Shown here one piece after another: positions 10,516 through 23,007 of a stretch of 64,000 nt of DNA; position 1 is the stretch's first letter, and every line of letters begins with the position of its first letter. A program made the translations under genes and the position numbers. This DNA is from Larix kaempferi (taxonomy: Eukaryota > Streptophyta > Pinopsida > Pinales > Pinaceae): NCBI GenBank assembly GCA_027924585.1, contig BSBM01000822.1, positions 2,622,001 through 2,686,000 of the forward strand, given 5' to 3'. Under the pieces are notes generated by a model. The model was not told the origin of the DNA, did not search any database, and was given only the letters and a program-made list of their open reading frames with translations.

Positions 10516-11110
10516 GCAAAGATTTAGGTCTTACCAATTTGAGATGCCCAACCTGGTTCTGGAGCTCTCTGGCCTAGGGTTTGTTAGAGAAACCCTAATT
10601 TTTTGAACTTGGAATTTTGAACTTCTGCTTGGATAGGAAGATGCACCTCCTCAAGGCGAGTTGGCAAAGATTTAGGTCTTACCAATTTGAGATGCCCAAC
10701 TTGGTTCTGGAGCTCGTTGGCCTAGGGTTTGTTAGAGAAACCCTAATTTTTTAAAATTGGAATTTTGAACTTCTGCTTGGATAGGAAGATGCACCTCCTC
10801 AAGGCGAGTTGTCCAATGTACTCCTTTTCCCAAATCTGTAGACATAATTGCAAAATAACTGATGCCCTAGTTTTCACCCGACAGTAGTGGCAGGGACAAA
10901 AATGAAAACTCGGTTTTGAATTCCACTTTCATGGGAAGATGCGCACTCCTAGGGCGAGTTGAATTGACCTCCTTTTAAGGCTGATCTGTGGAGGAAAGTG
11001 CCTGGAACAGGAAGCCCTAGTTTCTCCTGGCACCAGTGACTAGGTCAAAAAATGAAAATTCTCCGAACTGAGTTCTTCTTCCTCCAAAAGATGCACCTTC
11101 CTAGGGTGAG
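10516..11110 (-). repeat. Copia-2 leader repeats, about 148-152-bp period
   Basis: 10516-10663 and 10664-10811 are a near-perfect 148-bp direct duplication. A shorter motif, on the plus strand GATGCNCNCTCCTAGGGCGAGTTG with variants, recurs at 10640, 10788, 10938 and 11090, spaced 148, 150 and 152 bp. The array sits between primer site and gag, in the untranslated leader of the element RNA. The same motif is in the leader of Copia-3 at 54446 and 54554. Confidence 0.85.
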
Positions 11111-11208
11111 TTAGCCTAGCCCTCTTTTTCAGATGATTTGTGGAGAGAAGACCTTGAACTAGGAAACCCTAGTTTCCCGCTGCTGCACAATGCCTTCTTT
11201 TCAGGTTA

Positions 11209-11220
11209 GCTTTGATACCA
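11209..11220 (-). other. Copia-2 primer binding site
   Basis: On the minus strand it reads TGGTATCAAAGC directly after the 5' LTR. It differs by one base from the usual initiator tRNA-Met site TGGTATCAGAGC. Confidence 0.85.
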
Positions 11221-11860
11221 TGTTAGAGTTTGCACTTTAATTCAATTTAATTAGGATCTTTAACTGAAAGAATAACAAGCACAACAAAACACAATAGACA
11301 CAATAATTTTCCTCGGGGAAAACATAAAGGAGAAAACCCCGCAACTTCCTCAAAGATAGATTCATCACTAATACAATATCAAGCAAAATGGAAAACCCAA
11401 ATATATATCTTCTGCAGCTCTCTCTCTTTCTCCTCAATGAACTTGTCTTCTCTCTCTTGCTTATGCGAACTTGAGTGAGTGAGTGGTGTGTCCAAATGAG
11501 AGATCAAAGCTCTCTATTTATACTTTATGTTAGGGGTGACCTAAATCCTAATTAGGTCGGCCTCAATAACCTGACTGGGCCGACTTATCCTAGGGAGACT
11601 TAATAATACATTTTACATTTGACTTTAGGGGATCTAATGCCCCGAATTACAATGGAGGTTTTACCTCAATGACCTTGCATGACTAAACATAATAATGACA
11701 TTCCCGAACGGAGGAAAAACATGTCCGTTGAAGGTACAAGTAAAATACAATAATAATAATAAATATAAAATAGAAATGAATATCTTCCGAAGTTGCATTT
11801 ACAACAACAGTTTGTGGGTACATTACGTGATGGAGTGGTTGGTTGATCCATCATTCAACA
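11221..11860 (-). repeat. Copia-2 5' LTR
   Basis: It is 640 bp and on the minus strand starts TGTTGAATGATGG and ends CTCTAACA, directly before the primer site. A TATAAATA box (plus-strand 11515-11522) lies in mid-LTR, with GGTCGGCC-type motifs nearby as in the other Copia LTRs here. The outer boundary was set by the TG start and by similarity to the TGTTGATG start of Copia-1, because no second LTR is present for comparison. Confidence 0.75.
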
Positions 11861-14100
11861 TTGATGGTTCGTGACTCGTGATTGTATTCAGACTTGCACA
11901 TGGTTGCTGATTTTTATTTCTCAGGGGTTGAGGATTGGGCATGCTTTTTTGGCAAGTAGTTGATAGACAGGTATATCTAGAGGACGCATCACAACTATAT
12001 TCTCATATCAGTTGGACAAGTTTTCAGTGGTAGCAGGGGCCCCACACTTGCAGATTCATTGCAGCATTTAGAGCATGGGGAGGTTAAAGACTTTGTCCCA
12101 TCAAGTGTGCAATGAAGACTTTTTATAGCTCGTGTGGACATCGCAAAGGTGGATATATCAACAAGAGAGAAAACTTAATATATATCCTCCACATGGCACA
12201 TATGGATCTCCCCAAAAGTAGCACGTGTGGGCTCATGGAGAATAAAATAATGTGTGCCCAACAAGGTAGTCACTCCCCATGTATAATTCTTAGATATGTT
12301 TTAATGAAGTGGAACAAGTGACGAAGACACCAATATTCCCTAGGGTGCTAACACTACGAGGCCTCCAAAAACGCATCCAACACACCAACTACCATGCTAG
12401 AGACATATGAAAAGGGGGCCAATGTGCTAGGTGCTCTTCCTCCTTTTGACATCAATCCAATCAAAGTGTGATTCATAAAATATATCACCATGTTCTAGGA
12501 GTTCTATCCTAACCCATCCACCAAGCAACAACCATACATGTCTATGCAGCGCAACACCATCACAAATGTACAAGGAGTAATATCATCAAGACATGATGAG
12601 CAATATATCAAGCACAACATGAGGCATCTGATTCATCAATCACAAATATGCAACCACGAAGAGAGAACCCAACGATGATAATCTGTCGCCAAGGAGAAAT
12701 GAATCTCCTCTACTCCAAAGTGCTCAAGCAAACCAATGTAAGTCCCATCCTCATCAAGCTACCATCCTACAAATCTCTGAAGTGCGTCATGGAAATCACA
12801 CCTGCAATCGTTATGCTATATGAGGGGTAATAGGAGGCATAACTTCCTCATATGGATTCCGATTGAGGTGATCTTTGTGCAATTGGGAAGCTCGTGATGT
12901 GTAGAACAACGTTGGAGGGCTGGGAACTTTGTTCACAAAGTTTTGACCCCAAAACGACCATTTAATGCCCCAAATGGGCTTTGGAGGTGTCAACTTCAAG
13001 ACCCCAAATCACCGAAATAGGACCTGGCCCTAAAATGCACCCTAGAAGTCAATAGCTCCAGTTTTTCCACTCAGAAAGTACCAAAATATATGAGAAATTA
13101 TATAGTGATCCATTTTGGATAATCCACACAGTTTCAATTTACAGATTTTAATTGTTACATGGGTAGTTATGTTCTTGGATGACCAGTTGTAAACAGTGGA
13201 CATATATGTTCTGCAAATTTCTCCTTTTTTTCTATTCTCTGTTCAACTCTAGAGGTTTTGAGTTTCTTTATTGGATTCACAGTCCTATGTCAAATGTGGA
13301 AACGTATGCTGCAACACTTTGAAAGTATGGAACAATATTTTGGAAAAAGGTTTTGCTGTGTACCAATATCCAACCTTTGAAATATTTTTTTGCTCTGTAT
13401 TGCAAAATTGTAATATGACATGTAATAAATGCACTGTAATCAGTTTACTGAGCAGAATTGTTATGTTAATAGTTGCTGAAATCATATTCTAAGAATGGAA
13501 AGCAAATGGCACTGCAAAAGGGTAAAATCTTGTGTTATAATGGTGGAAATAATTATTTTCATTTTCAGTATCAAGTTCATAAACTGTAACTTTCTTCCCC
13601 TTCTATTCTCTAGGGATAGTCTGCAATGCGTTTTCTTTTATGTAAGAGTATATTCTTCTTCTTCTTCATTGCTGATCATCTACCTTGAATGCCACTGGTA
13701 TTGAGTACCACTTAAACAAACCTTACAACATGAAAACTGTTGCTGGTTCAACACAACAAGAAGTGCCAAGATCCTCATTTGGGTTTCAGAGAAACCTCTG
13801 GTGTTTAATGCTTATGATGTGGAATTTGAAACCTGTCCCATACTCGCGCTGTTGCAAAACCCCATCCAATCTTTACTGTAAAAACTGATTACATCCCATT
13901 CCTGTGTGTTTCATTTGAAGTGTTTCCTCCCGTTCGTGTCTTACTATGCGCTTGTAGGTTACTATTCCACAGCTGCGATTTTTCAATGGATCTGCCCTGC
14001 TGCAGTGCTCACTTCCACAGTGCCTTGCCATCCTACAACTGTCCATAATGTAAGCCTTAGTAGCCATGTCTCACAGTGGAACTTTAATTGTGATTATTAG
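11861..14100. other. No recognisable gene; degenerate sequence
   Basis: About 2.2 kb flanks the Copia-2 LTR. Between 12340 and 12800 a broken plus-strand reading frame (many stops) might be an old element gene, but I cannot name it. 13050-14100 is T-rich and intron-like. Short open frames on both strands overlap one another and show no family features. Confidence 0.5.
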
Positions 14101-14124
14101 CAAACTTATTAAAGCTCTGTGGCT

Positions 14125-14178
<54 letters not shown>
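14125..14178. repeat. Compound microsatellite (TA)n(GA)n
   Basis: About nine TA units are followed by about eighteen GA units without interruption. This is a simple repeat with no coding content. Confidence 0.95.
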
Positions 14179-14179
<1 letters not shown>

Positions 14180-17100
14180 GAAAACAAAAACAATATATTA
14201 AGTCAGCTTTACACATATGAAGTGTTACAGAAAGTCAAGAAGACGGGGATCTTCGCACTTGGGCTGTAGATGTGCCTCTCAGCGCAAAAATTCTAGAGAT
14301 TTGTGTTTCTTTCTAAGTTTGGATCTAGAGGTCATTAACTGAGACTGTACATAACTTTCAAGTTGAATAACACACTACTAATGTCCTTTACCTACCCTTA
14401 AATGCTGCACACATAATATATTGCTCATTTGTAACTTTGTGTGCATTAATTTTACTATATTTTGACAACTGCAAAGAGCTTGACCTAGTCAGCAAACTAT
14501 TGTCAAGAATTAGAAAGGTTCTGTCCTATGATCATTAACTTTCGAGTTCAATTTTATTTACCTAGGTCCTTACTTTAATGAGCTTAGTTAGATGAGTGTT
14601 TTTTCCTAATAACTGTTGATATAATCTTATTAGTGAAGGAATAGTGTTCCGGAGCTATGTTTAAGGTTGGGAAATCCTTTGAGGTGTTTTTGGTATGGGT
14701 TCCTTTGCTTTGAAAAGCATCGAGAAAGCTTGAAAGACCTATGACACTATCACTAAATTTTTTGAGTGAGTTTAGGTTAAACTAGAGCTATGCAACTCTT
14801 CACATTTGCTGCAGTTTGGAACAGTTTTCCAAAACCCTGCAGTGGATTTATCATTCTGGATGTCATTTCACACCTGTGGGAAACTCATGCACTTTTGATT
14901 TAGTTATTGGTCACATTTTAGGAATGGATGCAGAATGACTGAGTGGAAAGTGGGGGAACTTTTGAAAAAGAAGACATTATCTGCTGAAAAAATCAGGGTT
15001 GTGGTATTTAATTTTATGTTTGAGTAGGAGATACATTACAGAAGGTTTTGTTTTGAGAGTGAACATCTTCTGGATTAATGTACGAATAAAGTGAGTATAC
15101 TCATGATCTATGCTGCAATTGTCACAAGAGGATTGGATGGCAACAAACTATCAATTCAATTTTTGATCTAGTGACTTGCCATGGGTGACTCATCTTAGCA
15201 TTCCTTGCTTTGTAAAGGACTATGACTTTATTGAAGACCTTATGGCTTATAGTCTGCCAATGCAAGTAGTGGACTTGATGTAAGGGGCAAAATGAGTGGA
15301 TGGGATTGGTGACATGAGTAATATGCATTTGGTAGATGAATTTCACTACCTAGAGATAGTGTACTTTGAAAATCAAAGCCGAAGATTTAAACATTTAAGG
15401 ATATTATGAAATGATTCTAATATTTTTCTAACAGATGTAATTTAGAACATAGAACGTACTGTACGAAGCAACAAAACAAGGATGCCTTCTGGCAACACTA
15501 TGAAAAAAGGTTTTGAGAAAATGGAAAAATAACTGCTAAGCTAAATTGATCTGGTGTTGTCTGTAATGACTATAACTTATTGCATGGGGACCTGTGCCCC
15601 CCCGAAAGGGCCAAAACCCTGTACCCACCATTCTGGCATTTTGGGGATTCCTAGGAAATGTCCCCTTTGTGCTGGGGACTTCAACGGTGACTTGGAGAAC
15701 TTGCTGGCCATACCCAAGACACTCAGGGCAGATTTTGAGGATGTTCCAGGCAGATTTCAGGGATGTTTCAGGCATGTCTGTTCAGTTTTGACAGTGGACA
15801 TTGATGATATATCCAAGCTTAATAATTGATTTGAATTTCGTATTTTGATTTCGGAATTTGAATTTCTGATTTCATAATATTATAGGCTGTAGGAAATTGT
15901 TTGAGGGAATGATGTGGAATTTCCATATTGGTCGATTGCAACATGGAAGAGTATGGCATGTTGCTCGCAGAGAGATTTTTGAAACATCTGCTTCCCTCTT
16001 TCTGCTTTTGCTAGTTGGAGACAACTTAGAATACTCACTGAAAACTAAGCAAGCAAAGTCAAGGCCGTGAACTTGGAAACTCCTATATTTCACTTGTGTA
16101 AACTGCTTCAGAATACCTACAACATTCAACTGCCATGTTGCAGTGTGTGCTTTGAAGAGGTATACTCTTTATTGGCTCGTCAGTGTGCTTCCTTGGGACA
16201 GTTATAACTTTTATTATTTTTCATATTCTTCCATTATATATTTATGACAACTACCTGGTCTGTTAATAACTTAATACTCTTCAAGGTATGGATTTCTTTT
16301 TCCACTATGATAATCTTAAGTATCCTACATATTTTGCCTAATCCTCCAAGTATACAGGTATAAAGAGTGTTAGTTTTGGAGCTATACATTATGCAGGGTA
16401 TGTTCTGTTTGCATTAGCAGGATGCTTTGTTATGCTAAAATATTAATCTCTGTCGATCATCAAATGGGATGTGTTCTCTTGATTAAGCAGTATTTTGCAT
16501 GGTTTTTGAGCTTGGTTTGTTCAATCATAAACATCTTATGTCTACATATTCTTAATTTATGGTTACATCTGCTGGTCTTGAAGTTGCATCCAAACTTTGC
16601 TTGGATCATTTGCAATTGGAACTATGATACTGAGAGTATTCTGATTCTGCATGCCAAGGCCCAATATATTAACTGATGCAGTAAATTCTAACTGTTTATA
16701 TACCAACTAATTAGTATTTATGCTGTAAATTCTAACTTTTTTTTAATATTTATTATTTTCCATATAATATATTATTGCCACCCCCAACACACCGTCTGAA
16801 AATTTTTGGGGTGCACTCTAGCCGTCCTGGGGACGTGCCTCCCTTTTGCGAAATCCCGTGCAACATAGGTTTTAACTATGGCATCTCTCGCTTAGTTTAC
16901 TAGATAAATTTTGATTGTTTGTGCTCTTAAGCCATATTAAACCAGAACTCAATTGTTGATATTTTTACAGTGCTTTGATTCTTTGAAGCCAATTTAATAA
17001 TGGATGATATCATCCCATCACTTCTCTGAAAGTTGTTTGAACTTTGACATCTTTTGTTGATAATTAAGTTTTTTGTATACTGCCAACTGCTTTGATTGCT

Positions 17101-17296
17101 CGAGCTCAAATTTAATAAGGAATGATATCATCTCATCATTTATCTAGAAGTCGTTTTACATATTTTGTTGATACTTCAGATTTTTGTTACTTACCAACAT
17201 ATCTCATGTAGAAATGTTGTGTTTCCAAATAGGCAGCTAATCCTCCTGATTTTGTTGTGCCTCCTCTAAAGTTCAGTTTTTGGTTTTTGCACCCAG
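14179..17296. other. T-rich, intron-like region without a recognisable gene
   Basis: Base composition resembles plant introns. A GC-rich patch at 15585-15765 and another at 16786-16850 contain similar GGGGAC.TG.CC..CC motifs and may be pieces of one old repeat. A direct duplication of about 117 bp (16971-17087 and 17088-17200, both starting TGCTTTGATT) is clear. No protein domain is recognised in any frame. Confidence 0.5.
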
Positions 17297-17378
17297 ATTA
17301 AGCACAGGTGCTTTGTCCAGATTGATATTATCAGATGATGCTCTCCGAATAGCAGCAAATGAGCTCAGGGCCGCAAAG
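17297..17378 (+). pseudogene. Exon-like segment of an unidentified host gene
   Basis: An 82-bp open segment is bounded by CACCCAG upstream and AAAG|GTATGA downstream, both good plant splice sites. In the frame that ends at a codon boundary it encodes LSTGALSRLILSDDALR followed by IAANELRAAK, a regular amphipathic sequence unlike random translation. A second candidate exon lies about 390 bp downstream in the right phase. The upstream stretch 17235-17275 (PPDFVVPPLKF in one frame) may belong to the same gene. I do not recognise the protein. It may be an isolated fragment of a gene with long introns, or a captured gene piece. Confidence 0.35.
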
Positions 17379-17769
17379 GTATGACATTCAACATGCAAAT
17401 GCAGACTAATTTGTAAATTTGTGTTTCACTACAAATATTTACATGACTTACATGTCATGACCCCGAATTATAAGTGACATGGTTACTGATTTGTGTTGGT
17501 AGAGTTATTGTATATCTAACACTCAATGTCCATATATCCTGTTGGGTCCATTTACACGGTTTGATTAATAATGCATTTTTACTTCTATTTATATTCTCCT
17601 AAATTTGAGTAACAATTCACAGAAGCTCATTTTGGGTTTTTGTTTGTATTAGGTATTGTAGGTTTTTGCTTTCTTGAAAATGTCAATTTTTTTCCAATAT
17701 ATATAAATTGGGGTGGGCTAGTAGTTTATGTTTCTCAGCTTCATTTTGCTAATAATGGAGATTTTCCAG

Positions 17770-17816
17770 ATTCTTTATGCCCAAGGTGTTTCTGTTCATC
17801 TTGTTTCACTGCTTAG
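17770..17816 (+). pseudogene. Second exon-like segment of the same unidentified gene
   Basis: A 47-bp open segment follows TTTTCCAG and is followed by GTCAGG. It starts in the phase left by the segment ending at 17378 and encodes ILYAQGVSVHLVSLLR. No further exon is seen before repeat-like sequence begins near 17920. No function can be assigned. Confidence 0.3.
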
Positions 17817-17919
17817 GTCAGGTGATATTATTCTTATTCTTCCATCATTCTATTGTTCCTCTAGCTTGCTATGTCACATAGGCATGTTGGTAATCTTTGG
17901 CCCATGATTTAGCCTGGTC

Positions 17920-18456
17920 CCAACAAGCGCAATCAAGATTGGACAAGGTTTGTGCAGCACTAGCAAACTTGGAAAGACAATGCTTCCAGCTGCAATTTCA
18001 GGACATATGGGCTAAGATTCACTTCTTCCACACTTTAATGACTCCTCTCCTTGATGGCTGTGAGGTTTGAAGCCCATATGTAAAGGGAAAGAGGTCAAAA
18101 CGACATTTAGAGTGTTTCATCACTATGTTATCAAAGCATATTCATGCCAGGAAAAATGGTTCCCTTGCAACAATGTTGTATAGGATCTAGTGCATCGTTG
18201 ACTCTCAGTTGAGCCATAATAGATATCCATATCTAGCTCTCCAGTGCTCTATGCAACTTGCCGATCAAGTTGTCGAGACTAGTTGGTATGCCAATCCATA
18301 TTTCCTTCTCCAACATATAAATCTAGATATTGAAAAGCTCCCTCTTGTAAAGTTCTTTGTTGATGACCCTTATCTCACTAAGAGAGATATTAATCGAGAT
18401 ATTAGGGAAGATATCTACAAATCCCACAAATCCATATGGATTGAGCCAAAAGAGCC
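17920..18456 (+). other. Degenerate reading frames of unknown origin
   Basis: Partial open frames on the plus strand (near 17940-18070 and 18209-18469) look protein-like but have stops and frame changes, and the second runs into the LTR at 18457. It is possibly an old transposon or gene remnant. I do not recognise it. Confidence 0.3.
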
Positions 18457-21400
18457 TGTTATCACCTAAGCTGTAGTTACCCCTATGGATGTATCCACTC
18501 ATGGATGGCAATAGGGAAGGGCAACTCAAAAGGTGCAACCACGATCACCTCGACCTCCAATAGATGGTTGTCACGCCAGTCGAGGCAACCTTTATTTTAT
18601 GTTATCTAGCCCAGACAACAAAGGGGGAGACCCGATCTACTCCCGACAGGAGAGGTCAAAACCAAGACACCAAATCAAGTTAATTTTAAGTGAAGTAAGG
18701 TGTATGGTTTATCCTAGACCTTAGGATGAAGTCACAAGACAAGTGAGGGGTTCAATGAGTATAGATTTGGTTCATCATTGATGTGAGAGTGACTTATGAT
18801 TTGTGAAATAGGATCCAGGGTTAAAGTACTAGTTCAATGTGAGAAAATCCACTGTCTTGGGAACCGTGTCCAATGCAGGGTAGTTTTAGGGGTTGAATTG
18901 GGGCTAACTAGTACAAGTGACAAGTTTGATCATGATACATGATGACATCAAAGGGTTTAGTTCACCACACAAAGGTCAAACCACAAGTTAATCCAACAAT
19001 CTAGGAAAGTCGAATTGACTTGGAGAGAAACCAGTGCCTTGGGAATTGGGATAATGGAGTCAAAGTAAGGTTAACTTGTGGTTAAGGACTCCTATTGCAT
19101 GAGACAAGTGGGCAATTAAAGTCTTGATGGATGAATATGTCTAGATCTAGAGATTTGATGTTTGACCTAAGTGGACCACAATCCCTTAAAACAAGGAATG
19201 CTATCCCCAAGGCAAGATTTGACAAGGTGACCTACTAAACCTAGGTTTTGAATTATGCCCGTTCCAAATCCACAAAGATCTCATGTACCCATGTCCTAGA
19301 AGTGGGCCAACTCACTTCTCCAAGGTGGTGCGACTTTACCCAAGGAGGCTAAAAAGGGTGATAAATGGATCAAGACAATTCCAATGGCATCCAAACATTA
19401 GATCCAAGTAGTTTAAGCAAGTGAGAGTATGGATCTACAATTTCAAGGCAATCCGATGGCTAGATCTTACTAGATCTGAGTTTAAAGATACCAATTGGTC
19501 CAAAATGGGGATTAAATCCCTTAAAATGTGGAATAGGGCCCACAAGGTAGAAATCAGAAAAGTGACAATTTGGGGGTAGGTTATTGGATGTGTAGATCAT
19601 GAAACAAGCGGGATCTCAACTACCCACGTACTAGATCTAGGTCAACCCACCAAACTAGGAAGTGCGCCCTTGCTTGGAGAGGCTAAATGCCTTGGGAAGA
19701 GGGTTAAATGGAGGCCAATCCTCACCAAACTATAGATCCGGGATGCCGTGGATACTATAGAGGTGGGTTTTAAAAATCTTACCCAAGAAGCCACTAGATC
19801 TTAGTAGATCTGAAAAAATGTAAAAATGAGGGTTTGAAGAAATAATGGTTTAATCAATTTATGAGTTATGTCAATGGATTGGATCAAGATAAGAGAAACA
19901 AACCTGTGGATCTTACCTGGGAAACCTTGTAGATGCCTTGATGATGATGATCTATGCAAACCCGATCAATTTGAGAAGCTTTGAGGTAGTTTTCTATGCA
20001 ATCGATTTAGTCCAAGAAGCCAATGCGCCCTCCCTTCTGCACAACAAACGTCAACAATATCAGATTTGATGTAATCAAGAGATAAGACTAATGCCACAAG
20101 AGAAGTAACAGAAAGATAACATAGATCACAATGATACTAATGATAACCCCCTGATACAAGCAAATGCCAAGAAAGTCGATTTGAAGAAGCCTTGCAAAAT
20201 CGCCCTCCTGTAGACAAGACAATGATTTCCAAAATAGATAGATCTTACCACAAATTCCAAATGCTAGGTTGCAATAGACTTTCCAATCACCATCTAAGAA
20301 CACCAGATGCAAAGGAGACCACAAGAAAGTTTTTCTATACCAATAATCCAAGAGCCAAAGACCCCTTACAATGAGAAGCTCTCTCCTTTAAATAGGAAGG
20401 AGAGGCATCAAAATCCTAACCACTTTTTGAATGAGTGGCTAAGATTAAAAGATACAAATGTCTAATCAATGGTTGAGATGAGCTCAACAATAAAATACAT
20501 GGATCACTAATAAAATATAATATAAGTGGACAAAATCGCCCTAGAAGAGGGGAATCCCACCAAATCATGATGACAAAATATAATAGGAAGCTTATGGTGG
20601 GTCCAAGGGGTAATTTTAGCCACCCTTGGTCAATCTCCATAGCACAATAATAATAAAATAGTCATCAATATACCAAATCGTGCCTCCATGGTCAAATCGT
20701 AGGCCTCAAAAGACCTCAGAAATCATCAGAAAGTGCCATAAGTGATGGATGCGGGCCCCGATGAAGCTGAAACTGCTGGAGGAGGTGTGGAGGACATCAA
20801 TCCATCATCACTGATCATCCCATGCGAAGACATTACCTCAGTAGCCCAAATCGAATTCCTCAATAGCCATTTCTACCAATCCTGAAATGCCTCGGGAAGC
20901 GTGAAACTGCCCCAAATTGCCTCCTGGAGTGCCTGTGCTGTCAAGGTGAGAGCACCAGTGTGTCTGGGAGGGGGGTAATATGGTAAAAACAAGTGGCTGG
21001 ACCACCCCCTCCAAGCATAGCGCCCTAGGTCAACCGGATAAAAATCACATCTGCTCCGACAGGGTCTCCGACAGACCAAAACTGCACTGGGATAGCCTAC
21101 TGAGGCTCAATCATCACTGTAAGTGCCTGGAACTGAAAACAAACTGTCTCATTGGACTCAGAAGGTCCAAATCTATCCACGATGTGTACTCATACACCAT
21201 ATGAATCTCTGCATGATCAAAATACATATCCAATATACCGGAACAGGTCAAATAATAATAATCTGTAAATGATCAAATACTGCTGTAAACCATGAATCAT
21301 CATCATAACCCTGTATCTGCTGCATAGAATCATCATGTACATGTACATAGACCATATATCATCTATCCATATCATCACAAGGTCCAACTATAGAATCATC

Positions 21401-23007
21401 ATGTACATGTACATAGACCATATATCATCTATCCATATCACCTATGGTTGGACATGACCAAATATAACTCAGACCATCATCGGAAGCTGCTGCAAAGTGT
21501 CAAAGGTTAATGCATGCTCTACAACTTATTCAAATAACAATTATAACACAAAGTAATCATTACTGGCGATCTAAATCCAAATATATAATGTCATTAATTA
21601 TTATTATTACTCAGACTAGACTTTCAAGATCATACTCACTTCATAGCTGTGATCAATTTGCTAGTGAAGGGTGAAGGCTAAAATAACTGGCTAGGCTAAG
21701 GGATGACTTGAATGACTTAACTTTGTGACACTTCGGCAAAGGGAAAGGGAATACACACCATAGTATATACTGAATGAGCAATCAACACAGGGAATGGCGG
21801 TGTCTCACAAATGGATGAGTTGTTCAAAGAGGGTTTATTCACCTTTAACAGATGCGCACAATCCATAATACAAATGAGGCCAACAATAATTTAGATATAG
21901 CATTTAAGTTCCATTGCTTTTTCGGCCTGAAGTTTCCATAGCCTTGATCTACGTGTGTTTATAAACACATTGCATAGATTTACATTTATTTTAGGCTTTC
22001 TGCTGCAGGTGTGTTTTTAAGGCACTTGTTTACCTGAGCACTTCTATGTGTGTCACAGACAGCTTGTTTACCTAGGTATTTACATTTCCAAAAGATATAA
22101 CATTTTATTTTCATGGCCATTTTCATTTGGCATGCCTTTCATTCATGTGTGTTTATAAACACATTGCATGAATGGGCTTTTCATACAATATATAGCGTTT
22201 CATTTTTTTCCAGACTTTGTATTCACGGCAGCACTAAAAGTTTTAGGTTTAGCCAACACAACTTTAGTGACTAGGGGGAATTCACAAGGAATTCCAACTC
22301 ACCATAGGTAAGTTTTGTCACCAACTCAGAGCCGAGACACAATAAACAGGGAAGCTCATCCAATATAGAGGCTACAGTGGGGAAAAGATCCTCCATGTCA
22401 CTAGTCAAGTAGTAAGTCAAGGTGATAAACTAAAAGGTAGGCAATGGATGGATGAAGACAATGAATAATGGAGCAGACACTAGCAAGCCAAGGTATGGTG
22501 GAATGATCACCTCTATTCTCCCTAAGGAGGGTAAAACCAATGAGTATGAATAGTGAACTTCTAAGTCTGAGTAGGGACAATATAATATATATAATAAGAT
22601 CAGCCGGGTCCACATATCTATATGATCGCCAGATCATGACACTAAGTGCTAAGACATGCTATAAGAATAAATATAAAAGCAATATAACCATAACACAATG
22701 ATATACCTGCTGAGTAATATACCTGAATGCTCATCAACCTGTACCATCATCTGTCCTCTGAAACTGCTACTGCAACTCTGGGCACTACTGACTGCTCTGT
22801 ACCAATGGTATAATGGCTACATTGGTCATCTCTCTGAGTGTCCTGAGACTCAATCATGGCATGGGGAATACATACTGCTGTCCACAATCTGATAGTGATC
22901 CAATATATGCTCATCTCAACATCTCAAATGTAAGGGAACTGGCTGAATAGTGTACTGGCATCAGAAAAATAATGTATGGTAGCCCGGCTACTATATATGT
23001 GATAACA
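18457..23007. mobile_element. Solo-type LTR, TGTTATCAC family, 4.55 kb
   Basis: It starts TGTTATCAC and ends GTGATAACA, a perfect 9-bp terminal inverted repeat of the kind that bounds LTRs. It is similar over its length to the LTR at 27794-35864 once the nested copy there is removed. It contains no element gene. It holds a 66-bp direct repeat (21325 and 21391), two copies of the palindrome TGTGTTTATAAACACA (21954, 22148) and a TTTAAATAGGA..GAGAG promoter-like motif near 20391. The flanking pentamers (GAGCC left, GTGCT right) do not match, so a target duplication is not preserved and one flank has probably been rearranged. Confidence 0.75.

Larger units (their letters stand above)
7596..11860 (-). 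mobile_element. Copia-2, 3'-truncated LTR retrotransposon
   Basis: On the minus strand: 5' LTR (11860-11221), primer site, leader, gag, a non-coding spacer, RT and the first part of RNase H. The element is cut at 7596 by the LTR that ends there, so its 3' LTR is outside the window or lost. No protease or integrase lies between gag and RT, although those domains belong there in an autonomous Copia element. The spacer resembles that of Copia-1. Confidence 0.88.

Noticed and set aside
14125-14178. Possible transposon end at the TA/GA microsatellite
   Set aside because: It is a simple sequence repeat without inverted ends or a target duplication.
15554-15829. 91-codon open frame in a GC-rich patch
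   Set aside because: Overlapping frames on both strands are open because of base composition; no domain or splice context supports it.
15585-16850. Two GC-rich patches as inverted ends of one DNA transposon
   Set aside because: The similarity is weak, is in direct rather than inverted orientation, and no target duplication is visible.
18209-18469. 86-codon open frame before the LTR at 18457
   Set aside because: It crosses into the LTR and its upstream continuation is full of stops; kept only as unassigned remnant sequence.
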